Below, piece by piece: positions 50,480-63,639 of a DNA stretch of 64,000 bases. Both the position numbers and the translations under genes were made by a program. The stretch is from Plectrocnemia conspersa. Taxonomy: Eukaryota; Arthropoda; Insecta; Trichoptera; Polycentropodidae. Each line of letters starts with the position of its first letter. Within the stretch, counting starts at the first letter, position 1. A model generated the notes under the pieces. That model made no database searches. It saw nothing but the letters and a program-made list of their open reading frames with translations, and was not told where the DNA came from. The stretch is taken from positions 496,001 through 560,000 of the forward strand of contig VTFK01000093.1 of assembly GCA_009617715.1 (NCBI GenBank), read 5' to 3'.

Positions 50480-51110
50480 CCAAAGGATAATCAATTTTCA
50501 GAAATTATTATTCTTTGGACAGCATCACTAACGTTGTTCTGGGCATTGACCAACAAACCAAGGTAAATACATTCACTCATTTTCTCTACGATTTGCTCAC
50601 TGGCTTGCAGGTGGCTTGGTGTATTTTTATTTTTACAATGGGATATTTTGATACTTTGTCTTCTGCATATTGCCCTTTAGTCTTTCACCTCAGCTGGATT
50701 TGGGCATTAAAAGCCTCCAGCGCGGCTTGCTTTGAGCGTTTAATTTGATCAATATTATCGGCATAGGCCATCAGATGAACGGATTTGTTGCGTATAATCT
50801 ATCTGTACAGATTTTTGTGTATTTTTTTCTAATGCAATATTAAATAATAAGCATGCGAGTGAATCGCCTTGCATAAAATATGAAAGCTATCAGAGAGCTT
50901 ATCCTGTATTGGAACATTACATTCGACCTTTCTTATTGAAAGTTTGGTATGGTTTATGAACTATGAGGTTATTTGGTTATAAAGTTTACTTATACTGACA
51001 ATATCATGTGTTAAGTAGAAGTCCACAAATACACGATAAGCGTCAATATTGTGCTCATGGAATTTTCTTAAAATCTGCCGTCGTGAGTGTAGGGCGGCCT
51101 GGTACTAACC
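50480..51110 (-). mobile_element. RTE-type non-LTR reverse-transcriptase relic
   Basis: On the minus strand, about 50810-50710, it reads HLMAYADNIDQIKRSKQAAL, then EAFNAQI. This is the RTE active-site block (LLAYADDIDIIGR), with the second Asp replaced by Asn. Toward 50570-50510 it gives YLGLLVNAQNNVSDAVQRI, the RTE YLGS.VN.DNNVS block. Upstream, about 51060-50830, broken frames give VFVDFYLTHD and KLYNQI, matching the FDF/LY blocks. Several stops; inactive. Confidence 0.82.
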
Positions 51111-51119
51111 TGCATTAAA

Positions 51120-53580
51120 GTAGGATATTATATAAGTATATATAATACTATTTTGTATCTTACGTTTAGATGTGTAATTTATCGGTAGTTCTCGCACGAG
51201 TGAGTCTCTTTTTTAATATAGGATAATAATGATGTAATTTTTAATTGGTATAATTTATTTTACCGCTTTTATATGTATACGCTATAAATATATTTTATAT
51301 ACAATATATACAATTTTATTTGATGCTTTATATACAATTTTAGAATTTTATCTCGTTGTGAAAAATCAATTAAGTCTCCCATAAAATTTCGCAAAAAAAT
51401 AAAAAGAACATTGATAGAAAAAATTGCTGCAACGAATGCAAGTTTTTTGTATTGGCAACACCTATGTGGGTTATGCATTAAAATGAAACGTTTTATTAAA
51501 TTAACGGTTTTATGTTCAACTTGTAGGTTGAATGTCTACCGCTTTTATTTATTGGTCTATAAGTATAATAAAAAATCTGAGAGTGACTGTATAGCCATAG
51601 TATAAATTTGTTAGAGAAGGTTTATTGTCATGCCATATTTTTTTATATTACGTATCGTTACACGTGCATAAAATAAGGGCAAAGGAATCTTGTGAAACAA
51701 TACGATTGCCATTACATTTGTCGTTATTGCTCATTGTCAAAGTTAATTGACAGCCACGATGGTATAAAACGCATTATTTATCAAAACGTGTCCTCGAATA
51801 CAAAGACTAACGATGACAATATTGTAGTACACATAAACATATTTACTTCTGGTTTCATATGAGACCTCACATAAATGCATAATGATACTAATTATTTTGC
51901 TGGTCGCAATAATAATTTGGGAAATTTGTCCGTCTATAATGAGGGTACAAGGATAATGAGCTACGGTATTTTGATACAATTTCATGATTTATGAAAATTA
52001 TTTTTTATTTATACATATTATTCATGAAAAAAGAATCCAGTATATAATATATATTATTAAACATTCTTCATTAACAAATCATCGTCGCGTATATTAAATC
52101 AATATATTTTTGATACATATGTTTTCTTCTTCTTTATTTTACTTTCATTTCCTTATCTAAATATGGATAATTTTATCTATGGAATAATATATATTTATTA
52201 GCATTTTTATTAAAAAGGGTATAAAAGTGTTGTAAATATAGTCATATAGTAATAACATCGTTTAATGAAACAGTATACAGGAATATATTTAGTATTTTAA
52301 TTTTAAATATAGGCAATGCGTAAATTAATTAATATTTTAAATTATAACAAAATTGTAATGGACATAATAAAACAGTGTGGTACAAATACCTATTAAAAAT
52401 ATATTCCTATTTAAGGGTTTTAGGAAGGCTATATATTTATTTAAAAGCTAAGTTAAGATTTATTATTTTATATACCTTATGAATATATTACATAAAAATA
52501 CAATAAGATGAATTTTATTATTCATTTTTTATAATCCTAATTTACAGTCTCGATCTTTTTTTTTTTAATTATTCAATATTTTTAAATGATATAATCATTT
52601 CTGAAAGCAAGGCCGACTCTAGCTAATTTAGCGCCCAAGTCAAATACTTGCTTGTTTTTTCCCATATACTACTTTTATTTCTATAAATTAGTTGTTTGTT
52701 TTATTAAAATATGCTTTTAAGAGAGATAAAAAATATCCAATAACGCCAAAAAACTGTATGATATACACAAAACAAACAATATAACGGTAGCTAATATTTC
52801 TTAACGCTTTGTTATGCTAGCATTAAAAATATTATATTTAATTTCAGTGCACTCCCTTTTCAATGAATATATATATTTAAAAAAAATATAACATAAATAA
52901 AAAAACATTTATTGTAGCGCTTTTAGGACCACAGGGTAACAGATATTTTGTCAAAAATAATTTATTTTACAAGTACGTTTATTATAAAATTTATAAGCTT
53001 AAATAAACAAAGGTTATTTTCAAATATCATCCGATACGGAATACTTTTGAGTGGTCTTTTATTCTCAGTGGTCTCTGATCATGTGTACGAAATTTCACAC
53101 ACGCTCTTATCCAATTTCAGATATTTTTAGAATTTATGTTTGAATTTATTTTTATTTTATTCTTTTGCATGTGCACCTGCTCTGCATGAAAGCCTATTGA
53201 TTATATCATTAAAATCTTTATTTTAACATAAAGATAATTAGTTTTATTGTTATGTGAGATACGTGTTACTTAAATAATCAGGAACAAGCATCCCAAAAGC
53301 AACTATTTGTGTAGCTAGTAATAATCATAATATAAAAAAAGGAAAAGTAATAATGTAATTATATGTTTTTAAAATAGTGTAAAACATTTAATTCTGGGTT
53401 TCAATATTAAAATAATTTAAATACCTCTTTAATGAAATATTTTCTCATACGTTTAGAATTTTTTCTCAAAGAAATTATGTTTTTTTTTTTAAATATTCAA
53501 ATTAAGTTTATTGAGACATAACAGATACCATCAATGCATCTCGATGGTAAAAAATACTGCTCCTACGTATTATTTAAAAA
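51120..53580. other. No gene seen
   Basis: AT-rich. A GCCGACTCTAGC / GCGCCC stretch near 52612-52635 resembles the edge of a repeat but no partner end was found. Confidence 0.4.
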
Positions 53581-53588
53581 AGTATATA

Positions 53589-53900
53589 TGTTACGAATTA
53601 GGTCCTCGTAGCTGAAATATATATCAATGTGCAATGCCAGCTTTTGCCAGGATCTGAATGGCGACAGCCATTGAGGAGTCTGCTAGTGCGGACGTTCTGA
53701 ATCTAACGGTCGTAAGAAGAGAATGCGATCGTGATTCTTGATCGAGAATAGAGAATACATTTCGTAACTCAAAACTGGAATTTCTTGAGAATAGTTGGAC
53801 AAAACGTTGTTCATTAAAACTGCAAACTAATGTCTCAAAGAAGACAGGAATAACTGATTATGAAAGTGAAACGCGTTCCTACAAAGGCTAGACTTTTGAA
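53589..53900. other. GC-richer segment, possible LTR or transposon fragment
   Basis: Starts TGTTACGAATTAGGTCCTCG, a TGTTACG start like that of many insect LTRs. It stays GC-richer than its surroundings to about 53900. No second copy in the window, no primer-binding site identified and no open frame. Confidence 0.25.
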
Positions 53901-53904
53901 AAAA

Positions 53905-55300
53905 GAGAACTTGCGCTTCTGAAATATATAATATTGAGAATCACCAATATGATCATGCGATGTTTTTATTTGTGTATAATAATAAATATACATATATAAT
54001 AAATATACAAAATATAATTCTATTTAAGTTGGATAAATAAAGCATAAGGTTAATAAAAACAGATTGATGATTGATGACCTGTTTTATAGTAATAATTTGT
54101 AATTTTATTTATTTTCATATTTAGTTGGAAAACATATTATTATATACATATATACAGTTTCAAAGAATTTGGGAAGTATTTCTAAAATAATTTTATTTGT
54201 ATCGCAAAATTTATTAACCTTGAAATATTATTAGAAAGGGCTTTAGATTGACTATTTTATAATATTTATGGTCCATGAAATAGTACTTAAAAATATCGTT
54301 AGACTAAATTATATATTTCACCATAAAGCCGCATTTTTGCTTGTAAAATGATATTTTAAAACTAACGATTCTCATATTGCATAATATTAATATTCTAAAT
54401 ACTGTTGTACATGCCTACTAAAATGTCAACGATAAAGTCACACTATAATAAAATATTATATATAAACATGTTTTTTGTATGATATAGTCTTATGGTTCAT
54501 TGTGAAGAAGCAAAAGTTATCAATACCTTTTACGGCTGAGTGAAACTTTGGTATGAATGTTGCGAGTGCTCTTAGAAATTCTGCAGTCAAGATCTGTTGT
54601 AATACTTATTCTAGTAATTCTAGCAGAAACGTGCTATTTAATGCGGTAAATATGTATAAAAAATACAGTATTCATTTCATCAGTAGATTTATATTTTTGA
54701 ACAAACATTGATTATGTGTTTTTAATTTTAAATAGTTTGCGATAATATATTTCCCATACGTAGCTATACTTCTACGGTGAACTAGGGTTAATCAAATAGT
54801 GAATCTCGAATAGCAAATTCAACAAAACTTAAATGTGCAATATGTGTAAAGTTATTCGTTCAATCGTAATAATTCTCGTTATACTGATATTTATGGAGTC
54901 TGTCTGCGAGTTACAAACGTGAACGACGAACGTAATTACCTTCATAGATAGCATTCACTATTTTGTGCTAATTGGATCGAGCGCTAGCATTATGGTTATG
55001 AAATAAGTACCTAAATAGTTTTAGAATTTTTAAGGATAAAATGTGACGAAAAATAAAACAATTTAAAACAAACTTAAGACTATTTTGTATCCATTTAAAA
55101 ATAGTACATAAAACTATACATTTTAGATATATCACATTATAGGTTGTTGTAGATGTAGATATTAAAAAATATTTCACGGATTTTTACTTGAATAATATAA
55201 AATTCCTGTAATTAAAATTAGCTGATTTTCACATTAAAATTAAAAGTGTATCAATAAAACTGACATTTAAAAATTAAATAAATAATATTTAGACATCCTG
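53905..55300. other. No gene seen
   Basis: AT-rich DNA; nothing recognisable. Confidence 0.45.
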
Positions 55301-55304
55301 GGTT

Positions 55305-55690
55305 TTCAATGTTTTTCATTTCTCAAGAAATGAGAATTCTTATTTAAGTTATTCGATTTTTCAAGAATATGATTATAATAATACAGTATAATAATGTAGA
55401 TATATTTCTATCTTTGATCAACAAAAAAGTAGATGATCATTGAGGAGAAAAAACTGCAATAGGATGATGATTTATTATAATGGATGTGAATAATCAAAGG
55501 ATCAAAACGGATCAATATTCTTCAATTAATTACAGCGTTGAGTTACATACAAAATAATTCCGAGCTTTTATGTCTATATTTGAATCGCAAACAAAATTGA
55601 CAATAAAAAACTTCCTTCGATTATTGAAAATACGGGATTTTAGTTGTTTATTAATGTAGTTCTTAGTCGAGTAGAATAGTTGGGAAAATC
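55305..55690 (+). repeat. Dispersed repeat family B, copy 3
   Basis: TTTCTCAAGAAATGAGAATTC, GTAGATGATCATTGAGGA and TATTAATGTAGTTCTTAG occur in the same order as in copy 1 at 16380-16930. Confidence 0.55.
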
Positions 55691-56259
55691 ATTATTTTTT
55701 TAGATATGTATTAAAATATTTCCGAACCTGTATTAAAAGCTTTCAAGAAAGCATGCATATTGTCAAACATCTGGCACGGACTCATTCTTTCTTACGCAGT
55801 GGGAAAAAATGCAGCGATTGTAAGATATTTAAAATATTCGTATGATTTTAATTTTTTACAAAAACAGATTCTATGTGGAAAAAGAAGTACTATTACATAA
55901 GTAAATAAATGATAAATTTTGTATTTGAATTTGGTTTATGTAAATAAAAATTGTTTATTTAAATTTTTTTATAATTAATAGCATTAGTAATATTATTTTC
56001 TTAGTAATTTTTTAATGCATAAAGTTAGGTTTACAAGGTACGAAACTGACCTCCATATTTACATATTTTTACTGTTAGCAGTTAAAAATATCCATCCCAA
56101 AAGCATTCATTATAACTATTTTTTTATTACGTGCATTGAATACTATAATTCGCTTCAATGTACGTATCTACATATATACATACATGAAACTATATATTTT
56201 AAATAAAATAAAAATAACCTCATAATGTAAAATAAACTGGAAAAGGCATGAGTGTCGTC

Positions 56260-56500
56260 AATCGCCAAGATGAAAATCAATAATTTTTCGCAATCGCAAT
56301 TGAGGTTGTTTCCCCACTACAGCAACAAGCACGTGGAAATGCAACTTCCCCACTGAACCGCAATCGTTTACGATGGTTACCTGTTGAGTACCACCGGTTG
56401 CTTTTAGTATTCAACAGTTCTTTTATCGAGCAACAACATTCTAACTCACTAATACTAAGCTTTTCACTGAAAGGTTAGCGTGATACTTTGTATATATAAT
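56260..56500 (+). promoter_or_regulatory. Possible promoter or first non-coding exon
   Basis: A GC-richer stretch (GCAACTTCCCCACTGAACCG, CCACCGGTTGC) ending at a plausible donor CTGAAAG|GTTAGC near 56473. It lies about 690 bases ahead of the well-defined non-coding exon at 57163. Linking the two is inference. Confidence 0.25.
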
Positions 56501-57162
56501 ATATGAACAAAAGTATGCAGTGTTATAATATAATTATAATTAATTTAAAATGTGACTATTGTGAATATCTTTATATCCTAATGTGATTAGATATGTTATA
56601 AAAAAAGTGATTCGAACATTATCTTGAGTACATATGTAATTATTCAACATGACGTGCGATTTAGTTAGACGTTTGAAAGTAAAATATTATTAATGCTTTT
56701 AAGCATAGTCTTATAGATGAGGCAAAAAAATATTATGGAGCATTATGGTTCAATCATATTATTTAGAGACCTATATAATTAAAAATATAAGGTTGTTAAA
56801 ATATTTTATGTCATATTATGATTATTCTGTGATTCAATCAACTTTTGATTTTTTACTGCTCTTATAAAATAGTTAAATTTTATTTCAAACATTATGTTTC
56901 TTCACCATATACTTATTATATTCTTTGCTCAATGAGTAAATTAACAGATTCAAACAGTAATTTAAGAGTAATGTGGAATGTTCTCAAGTTATTTATTTTA
57001 TATACACATTAGTACTACGTTCATTAGGTATTACTTTCACTATTGGCAATATCTCTTAGTATTTGCAAATATAGAAATCTATCAATGTAGTACCTAGATG
57101 GAAAATTGTAAAAATTGCTTAGATTCAAATTTATTAAATTCATTTTTTTTTTTTTTTTACAG

Positions 57163-57334
57163 TTCATCATCGTTTTCGTGTCAATGGACAGTGTTATTTG
57201 TGTTTTTTGTGAATTCGTGTCAATTTAAATTTCTCAAAGTGTGTGTTTTTGACAAGTGTTGGTACTTGAGGACTTAAGAGCGAATTCTTCTAAATCATCA
57301 CAGCATCCGAGTTTCACCATCGCATCTAACAAAA
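57163..57334 (+). other. Probable non-coding 5' exon of an unidentified gene
   Basis: A strong acceptor (long T run then ACAG) ends at 57162, and a strong donor AACAAAA|GTGAGT follows at 57334. The 172-base exon between is less AT-rich than its flanks and has stops in all forward frames, so it is probably 5' UTR. Downstream coding could be the exon at 62629-62740 or lie beyond the window. Confidence 0.45.
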
Positions 57335-57954
57335 GTGAGTAAATAGAAATGAATGGAAAGTTGCCGGAGAGCGAATTGTTCGAAATCGATATATTTTTTC
57401 TGTTGCAATTTTTGGAACAATGTATCTAACGACGAATTTCGTTATAATTGCGCTACTTCGTGCGTACTTTTTTATTGTTTTGTGTTAAAAATCATCATTG
57501 CTATATTTACGACTTTCTATGTCATTATTTTTAATAACCTGTCTCACAATGGAGAGTGATGGAACGATATATTTATAATCCTCGAGAATAAATTAGACGA
57601 TTATTAAAAAATCTCGCGTGCAATGATTACAATTAAAAGAAACATACGTGATTCACGATTGCTTATATAATATTTGTATTGTATATGAAATGTATCGTCG
57701 GGTACCCGTGCAGTAATAAAGTTCTCTAAAATCTAGAAAGTGTCATTTTCTAAAATGCACTCACCATTGTTCAATTTGAAGGTTGTAAGAAATGAGATTT
57801 TACAGTGAAAAGTAATATTCATTCACTTTGTATACGTTTAATATACGAGCATCGTAATTATACCAAAGTATATCCGTATCATCGTTGCATAGTTTATTAC
57901 TGCTTAGTGAACGTACAAAGGGGTATATAAAGAGGTGTTTTTAATGTTTTGGAG

Positions 57955-58247
57955 TAATAAAATGAAAATATACATTTAAAAGTACTATTTTTGATTCATT
58001 AAAAAAACGACATTTATTTTGGGTTAACTTAATAGTTCAATATGCTAAAAAAAATTCTTTTGTTGTATTGATTTATTAATTCATATTCAAGCATTTAAAA
58101 ATATTTATAAAAATATTTTTCTAATATTAGAAATATGAATTTATAAATCAATACATTAAAAGAAATATTTTAATAATATTGAACTATTAGTTATACCAAA
58201 ATGAATAAAAAAAAATTAATTTTAAATCTGTATTTTCATTTTATTGA
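57955..58247. repeat. Long AT-rich foldback element
   Basis: Outer blocks AATAAAATGAAAATA at the left and their complement at the right (58228-58247). Inner blocks AATAGTTCAATAT and GTATTGATTTAT also face each other across a centre near 58100. Arms are about 130 bp with moderate divergence. No coding sequence. Confidence 0.75.
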
Positions 58248-58259
58248 ATCCAAATATAA

Positions 58260-60110
58260 TTTCTTTCTGACGATATAACCTTCTCTCACCTCATAGGCAA
58301 TTTTTAAATACCATTAGCATAAAATGTTGGAGGCTTTAATGTAAAATATTCTGACAGTTACTTTTTCACATTGTCTGAATTTTTTAAATGAATAGTAGAC
58401 GGAAGGAACCTTATATTTATTAAAAAAAATTAAATACTTTAATTTAATTTTATATTAAATTCAGCTTCTATAACAACCTTAATTTCATATATGCAATAAT
58501 ATCAAGTGTTGGAAGGTAATCAAATGACAAAATTTAATTCAAAATGTCTTTATCAAAAGAGAACTTTTCCTATCATATATTGATATAATTAAAGTAATAA
58601 GGTTATTCCATAATCGAAGTATCAATCTTGTTACATTCGATAGTTTTTTTGAAAGCAATGGTTTTCGAAGTAGCACGGATTTGGTTTATTTATTTTTTTT
58701 TTTAAAGCATGTTGCTATTAAATAATTAATATTTTATAAAAAAAAGGTACGCTCTTATTACATAAATACAAATATTTCAGTCAGAAACATATGTAAATAT
58801 ATGGATTGCAACTTGATGTATATTTTTTTGTGATATTGCAGAGTCAATATTCAATACTATAAAAAAAAACTCGAGTGAACCTGCAGAGCCTCTTTTATAA
58901 CTCATTATCAAGATGTTCTTCTTTGTTTTTAAAAACTAAAAAAAAAAATCTTAAATAGCAGTATTTATACATGACAATAAATTCGTAATTATTTATTTAA
59001 TTTCTTATATTATTTATAGAGATCCTGCTTACAAATATCATGAGAAAAATAATTAAGTTATTACTGTATCTCTGGCGTGAAAATACTAATTAATTCACGC
59101 TCGATCAACTTGCTGTCATAGTATTACATTATTAATTCATAGTTTGCTAATAATAATAGTAATAAGAACAATTATCGAGGTAGTTGAACTCATACAAGAG
59201 TCTTAAAGTACATTTCACGCATGAGGGCCAACAGTAACGGAACTAAAAAATGCATAAGTGCAAAAATAACACGCGCATAGTTTATACTGTTTATTTAGAA
59301 ATTAAGTAAACTCGAATGTTGACTTTGACCTTTCTCAAATTTCTGAATAAATATATTTATATCTGGTTTTAAATTAATTCTGCATCAGATATTGATAATT
59401 TGGAAATTTACAAATGTTTCACCCATAGGTTGTAATTATTCATTAATGCTGATTTTACCAAAAGCTAAATCCCGTTTCAACCATTCCAATGTATTGTATT
59501 ACACTATGTAATGAATATTTATTTTAATAATATTAATATTAATCTTAAAATTATAATTTGGATGTTTGACGTATGAACAATTAATTTTATGGGAAATAAA
59601 ATAAATACACACTAAAATAAAGCAGTGTATTTTGGTATTGAATTAAAATATATTTAGAACGTGTAATTAATAATTTGCAACAAAATTAGCGTGATTTTAA
59701 TGGATTTAGGGACACCCAACGCGCGCATGGTTATATCATATTTTAGTAACAGTTTTTGATTTTTTTATAAAGTTCAAACATATATAAAACGATTTTTTAT
59801 GGTTTATTAGTAATAAAAAATGGCCCTCAATTCTTTTTTTCATCATGAACGTCATTGTTAAAAAATCGGTTTCAATTTTTACACATATAGAGCACGACTT
59901 TACTAAGACAATAAGGCTTTGTAAATTTTGTCACGTAATGCGGACTCTAGCGGAAACAAAAACAAATTGATTTTATTTTTGCTAAATTTTGTACTTTCTC
60001 GAATATCCCTCAAACATTGAATAAACTATATTTTCTCTACAATAACAGTAGAAACATAATGAAAATGCTTAAAATTTATTAGGATATATTAATCGCTTTA
60101 AAATATTTAT
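58260..60110. other. No gene seen
   Basis: AT-rich DNA without recognisable genes or element ends. Confidence 0.45.
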
Positions 60111-60119
60111 TTTTATTTT

Positions 60120-61055
60120 AATTATTCTTCCAAATCCCGTTCACTTTTTTAATCTTATTAGCATAAAACTTTATGCAAATTATTTTAATAGTTACTTTTA
60201 ATGTCTTCTGCATTTTAATTTTTTCCGTCCATAAAGTGCTGCATCGATCAAAAAAAGTGGTTATTTTGATCGATCGCCACATTGGAAGGCGCATTGTCAT
60301 TTAGTAGAACTATTCGATTTCTGTTTACAAGTGCAGGACTATATTTTTTACTTCCTCGTGCAAACGATCTAGATGATAATATAAACTCGCTGTTATTGTT
60401 TGATCAGGTTAAAAATTCTTAATACGCGATTCTTTTGCAATTTCACTAAATACACAAATTCAATTTTTTACAGTAAGCACGGGCTTTGAAGTAGGTTTTG
60501 CTACTTAGCCTTTGGATAATCACTGTCTTTTACTATGATTGTTGTAGAACACCCATTTCTCATATCCGGTTATCAAATGAATAAGAAAAGACGACCAGCT
60601 TTGAGATCTTGAGATATTCGGATACGCGCAGACTTGTTTTATTTATTTAATTTGGTTGGAATTGTATCCAAACCTTCCTAATCTTCTTAATCCATCCATG
60701 TACTGTTTAATCGGACTGGTTTAGTTTCTTGACAGCTGATAGGATTCGTTTCCATTTTTGCATCTTTGCTTGTGTTCCATTTCCAGGAATATTCTTGATA
60801 TCGAATTTTTCGAACCATTTACATTGACATTTACGGATATCTAATAAATCAGCTACCATTTGACAAATGTTTTTAATAACCGTAGTTGTCATTTTCTTTT
60901 AAAAAATCATATAACATGTAATTTTGTATTAATGATCCCTTGGTAACAATTCTTCCGTCGTAATGTTTTCTAAAATATCAGAGTATGAAGCGTTCACCAG
61001 CATAGATATGGCAAAATACGTTTATTGGTTTCAACGACTGACTGTTAAAACTTAT
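60120..61055 (-). mobile_element. mariner relic, copy C (best preserved)
   Basis: On the minus strand, 60892-60707 reads MTTTVIKNICQMVADLLDIR then KWFEKFDIKN and AVKKLNQSD, the N-terminal helix-turn-helix region of mariner. In broken frames it continues with VHGWIKKI and, near 60310-60270, VLLNDNAPSNVA, the second catalytic Asp block (DNARPH). Several stops and shifts. The end region near 60985-61055 matches copy B, which marks the 5' terminus. Confidence 0.85.
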
Positions 61056-61059
61056 ATTT

Positions 61060-62480
61060 TAATAAAAATACATTTTTTTGGGATTACCAATTACATTTTA
61101 TATATATCTATATGAAACGGTGACGATAATTTATATACAAAAATCTCATGAATTAAAAGCCTTTTTTTTTTCACTATGGTACTATTGATAATGTTAAAAA
61201 ATTATAAAAATATCAATATAAATAAATCAGAATAATTGTCTCTCGTAATTACAAAAGCTTATTCATTTATGTTTTTAATAATGCTATTTTTTAAAATTAT
61301 CCGATCCAGCTGAAATATGTTTGCAAAAAATTACACTAATGATCCAAATAATATAATTGGATATTCGAGAATGTTTTTAATTATTTACGATACAATTTCG
61401 TTCAACAGTTTTATATTTGAATGCAAGCTAATCACAATTTTAATCTCAAAATACATATGATATATTGTTAAAAATATAAAGATTCCACAGCAAAACAGAA
61501 AATGATAACAAAGAAAATTTTTCTTATGGGAAATTTCAATTCGGATGCTAATATAATATAACATGAACCTGTTTTCCCATATAATTTATATTTTAAATAC
61601 AGCTTATTAACTAAAAAAACAGCAATAATGTATGTATTTTTTTTTAAATTAAGAAATAGCCTCTAATTTACACAAATATAAAACGAAATATTTGACACGA
61701 ATTTGTGAAATAAAATAATTAATTATTAACGAAGTGTCTTTTAAGGTTTATGGCAATTTAATTAAGTATATAATTACCAAATAGCTGTACTAAATATTCC
61801 ATATTCATACACCTATATATACATAGAAAGTTAGTTTTAATTGTATATATTGTTTCTAATTAATTCTGGATTCAGCTTAAAATATTTGTACGCTAAATAT
61901 ATTTTATTAATAGAATATGAAATTAATAACTTAAAAGTTAATTGAAATATACAATGTTCTTATTGAAATACAGCTTTGAATTAATTCTGAACTTTGTAGC
62001 ATCACCATAAGCAGGGATAAAAGCAGGATTAAAATTGTATGATATCGTCGAGAGTCATATAATATATAGAAAATAAGACTAATTACTAATACATTTTCTT
62101 TCCATATATTTCAACAATTTAAAATAATAATTTGAAACTTTTTTGTATTATTATAGGTTCATAATATAATAACAATAATATTTAAAGTAAAATTATTTAT
62201 AGATTAGCGTCGTTTTATAGCGATACATAAATTAAAAATATTAAGGGCGAACTCAAAATTTTTTAAATATTGAGTAGCAATAAACTCGTGATTTTTTAAA
62301 ATTAAATTGGGCGGAATGCGTTAAGTTGTTTGGGAGCTTTTCGCAAAATTTGAATTTAACTTTTGATGTTTGATTTGATAAAATTTGTCCGTTGGCGTAT
62401 TGCAATATACACGTCATATATATTCACACGTATAATATAATTTATTTTGATGTAAGATTGATGCGACACGTTGGTTCTTC
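61060..62480. other. No gene seen
   Basis: AT-rich DNA; nothing recognisable. Confidence 0.45.
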
Positions 62481-62628
62481 TACTCAGATATCTCCTTTCA
62501 GTTTTGATTGACGTACCTTTTGTTCAGTTTAGACCGTGAGCTATTCTCGAGCGCATCTATACAAAATCATATTATAATCCAAATTTATGACACGTGTATG
62601 TAAAACTACCACACACAACATGGATTAA

Positions 62629-62740
62629 ATGGTATTTTTTCCGATATTTGTATATGTGTATATCTCGAATTGGAAAGCATTGTTTGTACACGAATTCATC
62701 ACGATACTGACAGTCGCTTGTTTGATTTTAACATTCGCAG
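62629..62740 (+). CDS. Possible first coding exon with signal peptide, unidentified protein
   Basis: The ATG opens a frame whose residues 16-36 (KALFVHEFITILTVACLILT) look like a signal peptide or membrane anchor, ending FA just before the donor TTCGCAG|GTGAAA at 62741 (phase 1). The frame read on to 62853 would be intronic. The preceding 62480-62628 is GC-richer, with an initiator-like TTCAGTTTAG near 62523. No downstream exon is visible before the window ends, and I cannot name the gene. Confidence 0.4.
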
Positions 62741-63124
62741 GTGAAAATCGAACGAAAGTGCAGTTAAGAAATCGAAAATGTAAATTGACGTTAATCAAAA
62801 CAAATCAATTTTATCGCTTCGTACGACTTATGACGAATCACGCTTTAATCTAAAATTATAAACCTATTTGCAATGCTATAGGTATTTTAAATATATTTAA
62901 AACGCAGGTATCTAATGAACCGTTAATGTTTTAAAAAAATAATGAAAGTCGATTTAAGCGATAAGGCCCTTTTTAAAAAAAATATAATTTTGCAATTGTA
63001 AGTAAAATCAACATTTAAAATTATTCTACACATAATACCATCATATCGGAAAAAAAAATATTTATTTAAAAGTTGTTTCACTAAATATTGAACTCTCGAT
63101 ACCGCGTAAAATTCCACAGCATAG

Positions 63125-63560
63125 ATTTCTAGGCCAGTTCTTCTTCATTCTTTATATTAATGATATTCCTATTTTTTATAATACTGAAATATTAATGCAT
63201 TATTACGGTCTTAAATAAATTGCAATTGAGTTACAAAAATCTTTACAAATTTAAATAATTTTTTTAATAAATTTAAGTAATAATTTTTACAAAACGCAGA
63301 AAACTTTTGTCTCTATCTTTTAAAACTGAACAAGTTACTTGAATTAAATGGAGTGTCAAATACCTGGGTATATATCTGGGCTCCAAGCTGAAATTCTCAG
63401 GACCAAAGAGCTTGCTGCCATTCGGCCATAAAACCATGCAGAAAAAGTGCATCAACATTTTTTTTAAAACTATATAAACAACTAATAAAACCAGTAAAAA
63501 TATATGCTTATCCGGTATAGAATTACGTCAATAATTTCATAGCACAATTTCATTCAAAAT
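63125..63560 (+). mobile_element. jockey-like reverse-transcriptase relic
   Basis: Plus-strand broken frames read LGQFFFILYINDIPIFY (RT block GP.L...YINDIP) at about 63130, SVKYLGIYLGSKLKFSGP at about 63353 (the VKYLGV.LD..L block), and LYKQLIKPVKIYAYPV at about 63472 (LYK.LI.PV..YA.PVW). This order is that of a jockey-clade ORF2. It has stops and frame changes and is inactive. Confidence 0.8.
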
Positions 63561-63581
63561 AAAGCGAAAAAAATAATATTT

Positions 63582-63630
63582 GGCATTTGATGTTAAATTT
63601 AAATAAAATTTAAATTTAACATCAAATGCC
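63582..63630. repeat. Perfect 22-bp hairpin
   Basis: Arm 63582-63603 (GGCATTTGATG...) is the exact complement of 63609-63630 around a five-base loop. It lies at the 3' end of the jockey-like relic. Confidence 0.92.
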
Positions 63631-63639
63631 TAACCACTT

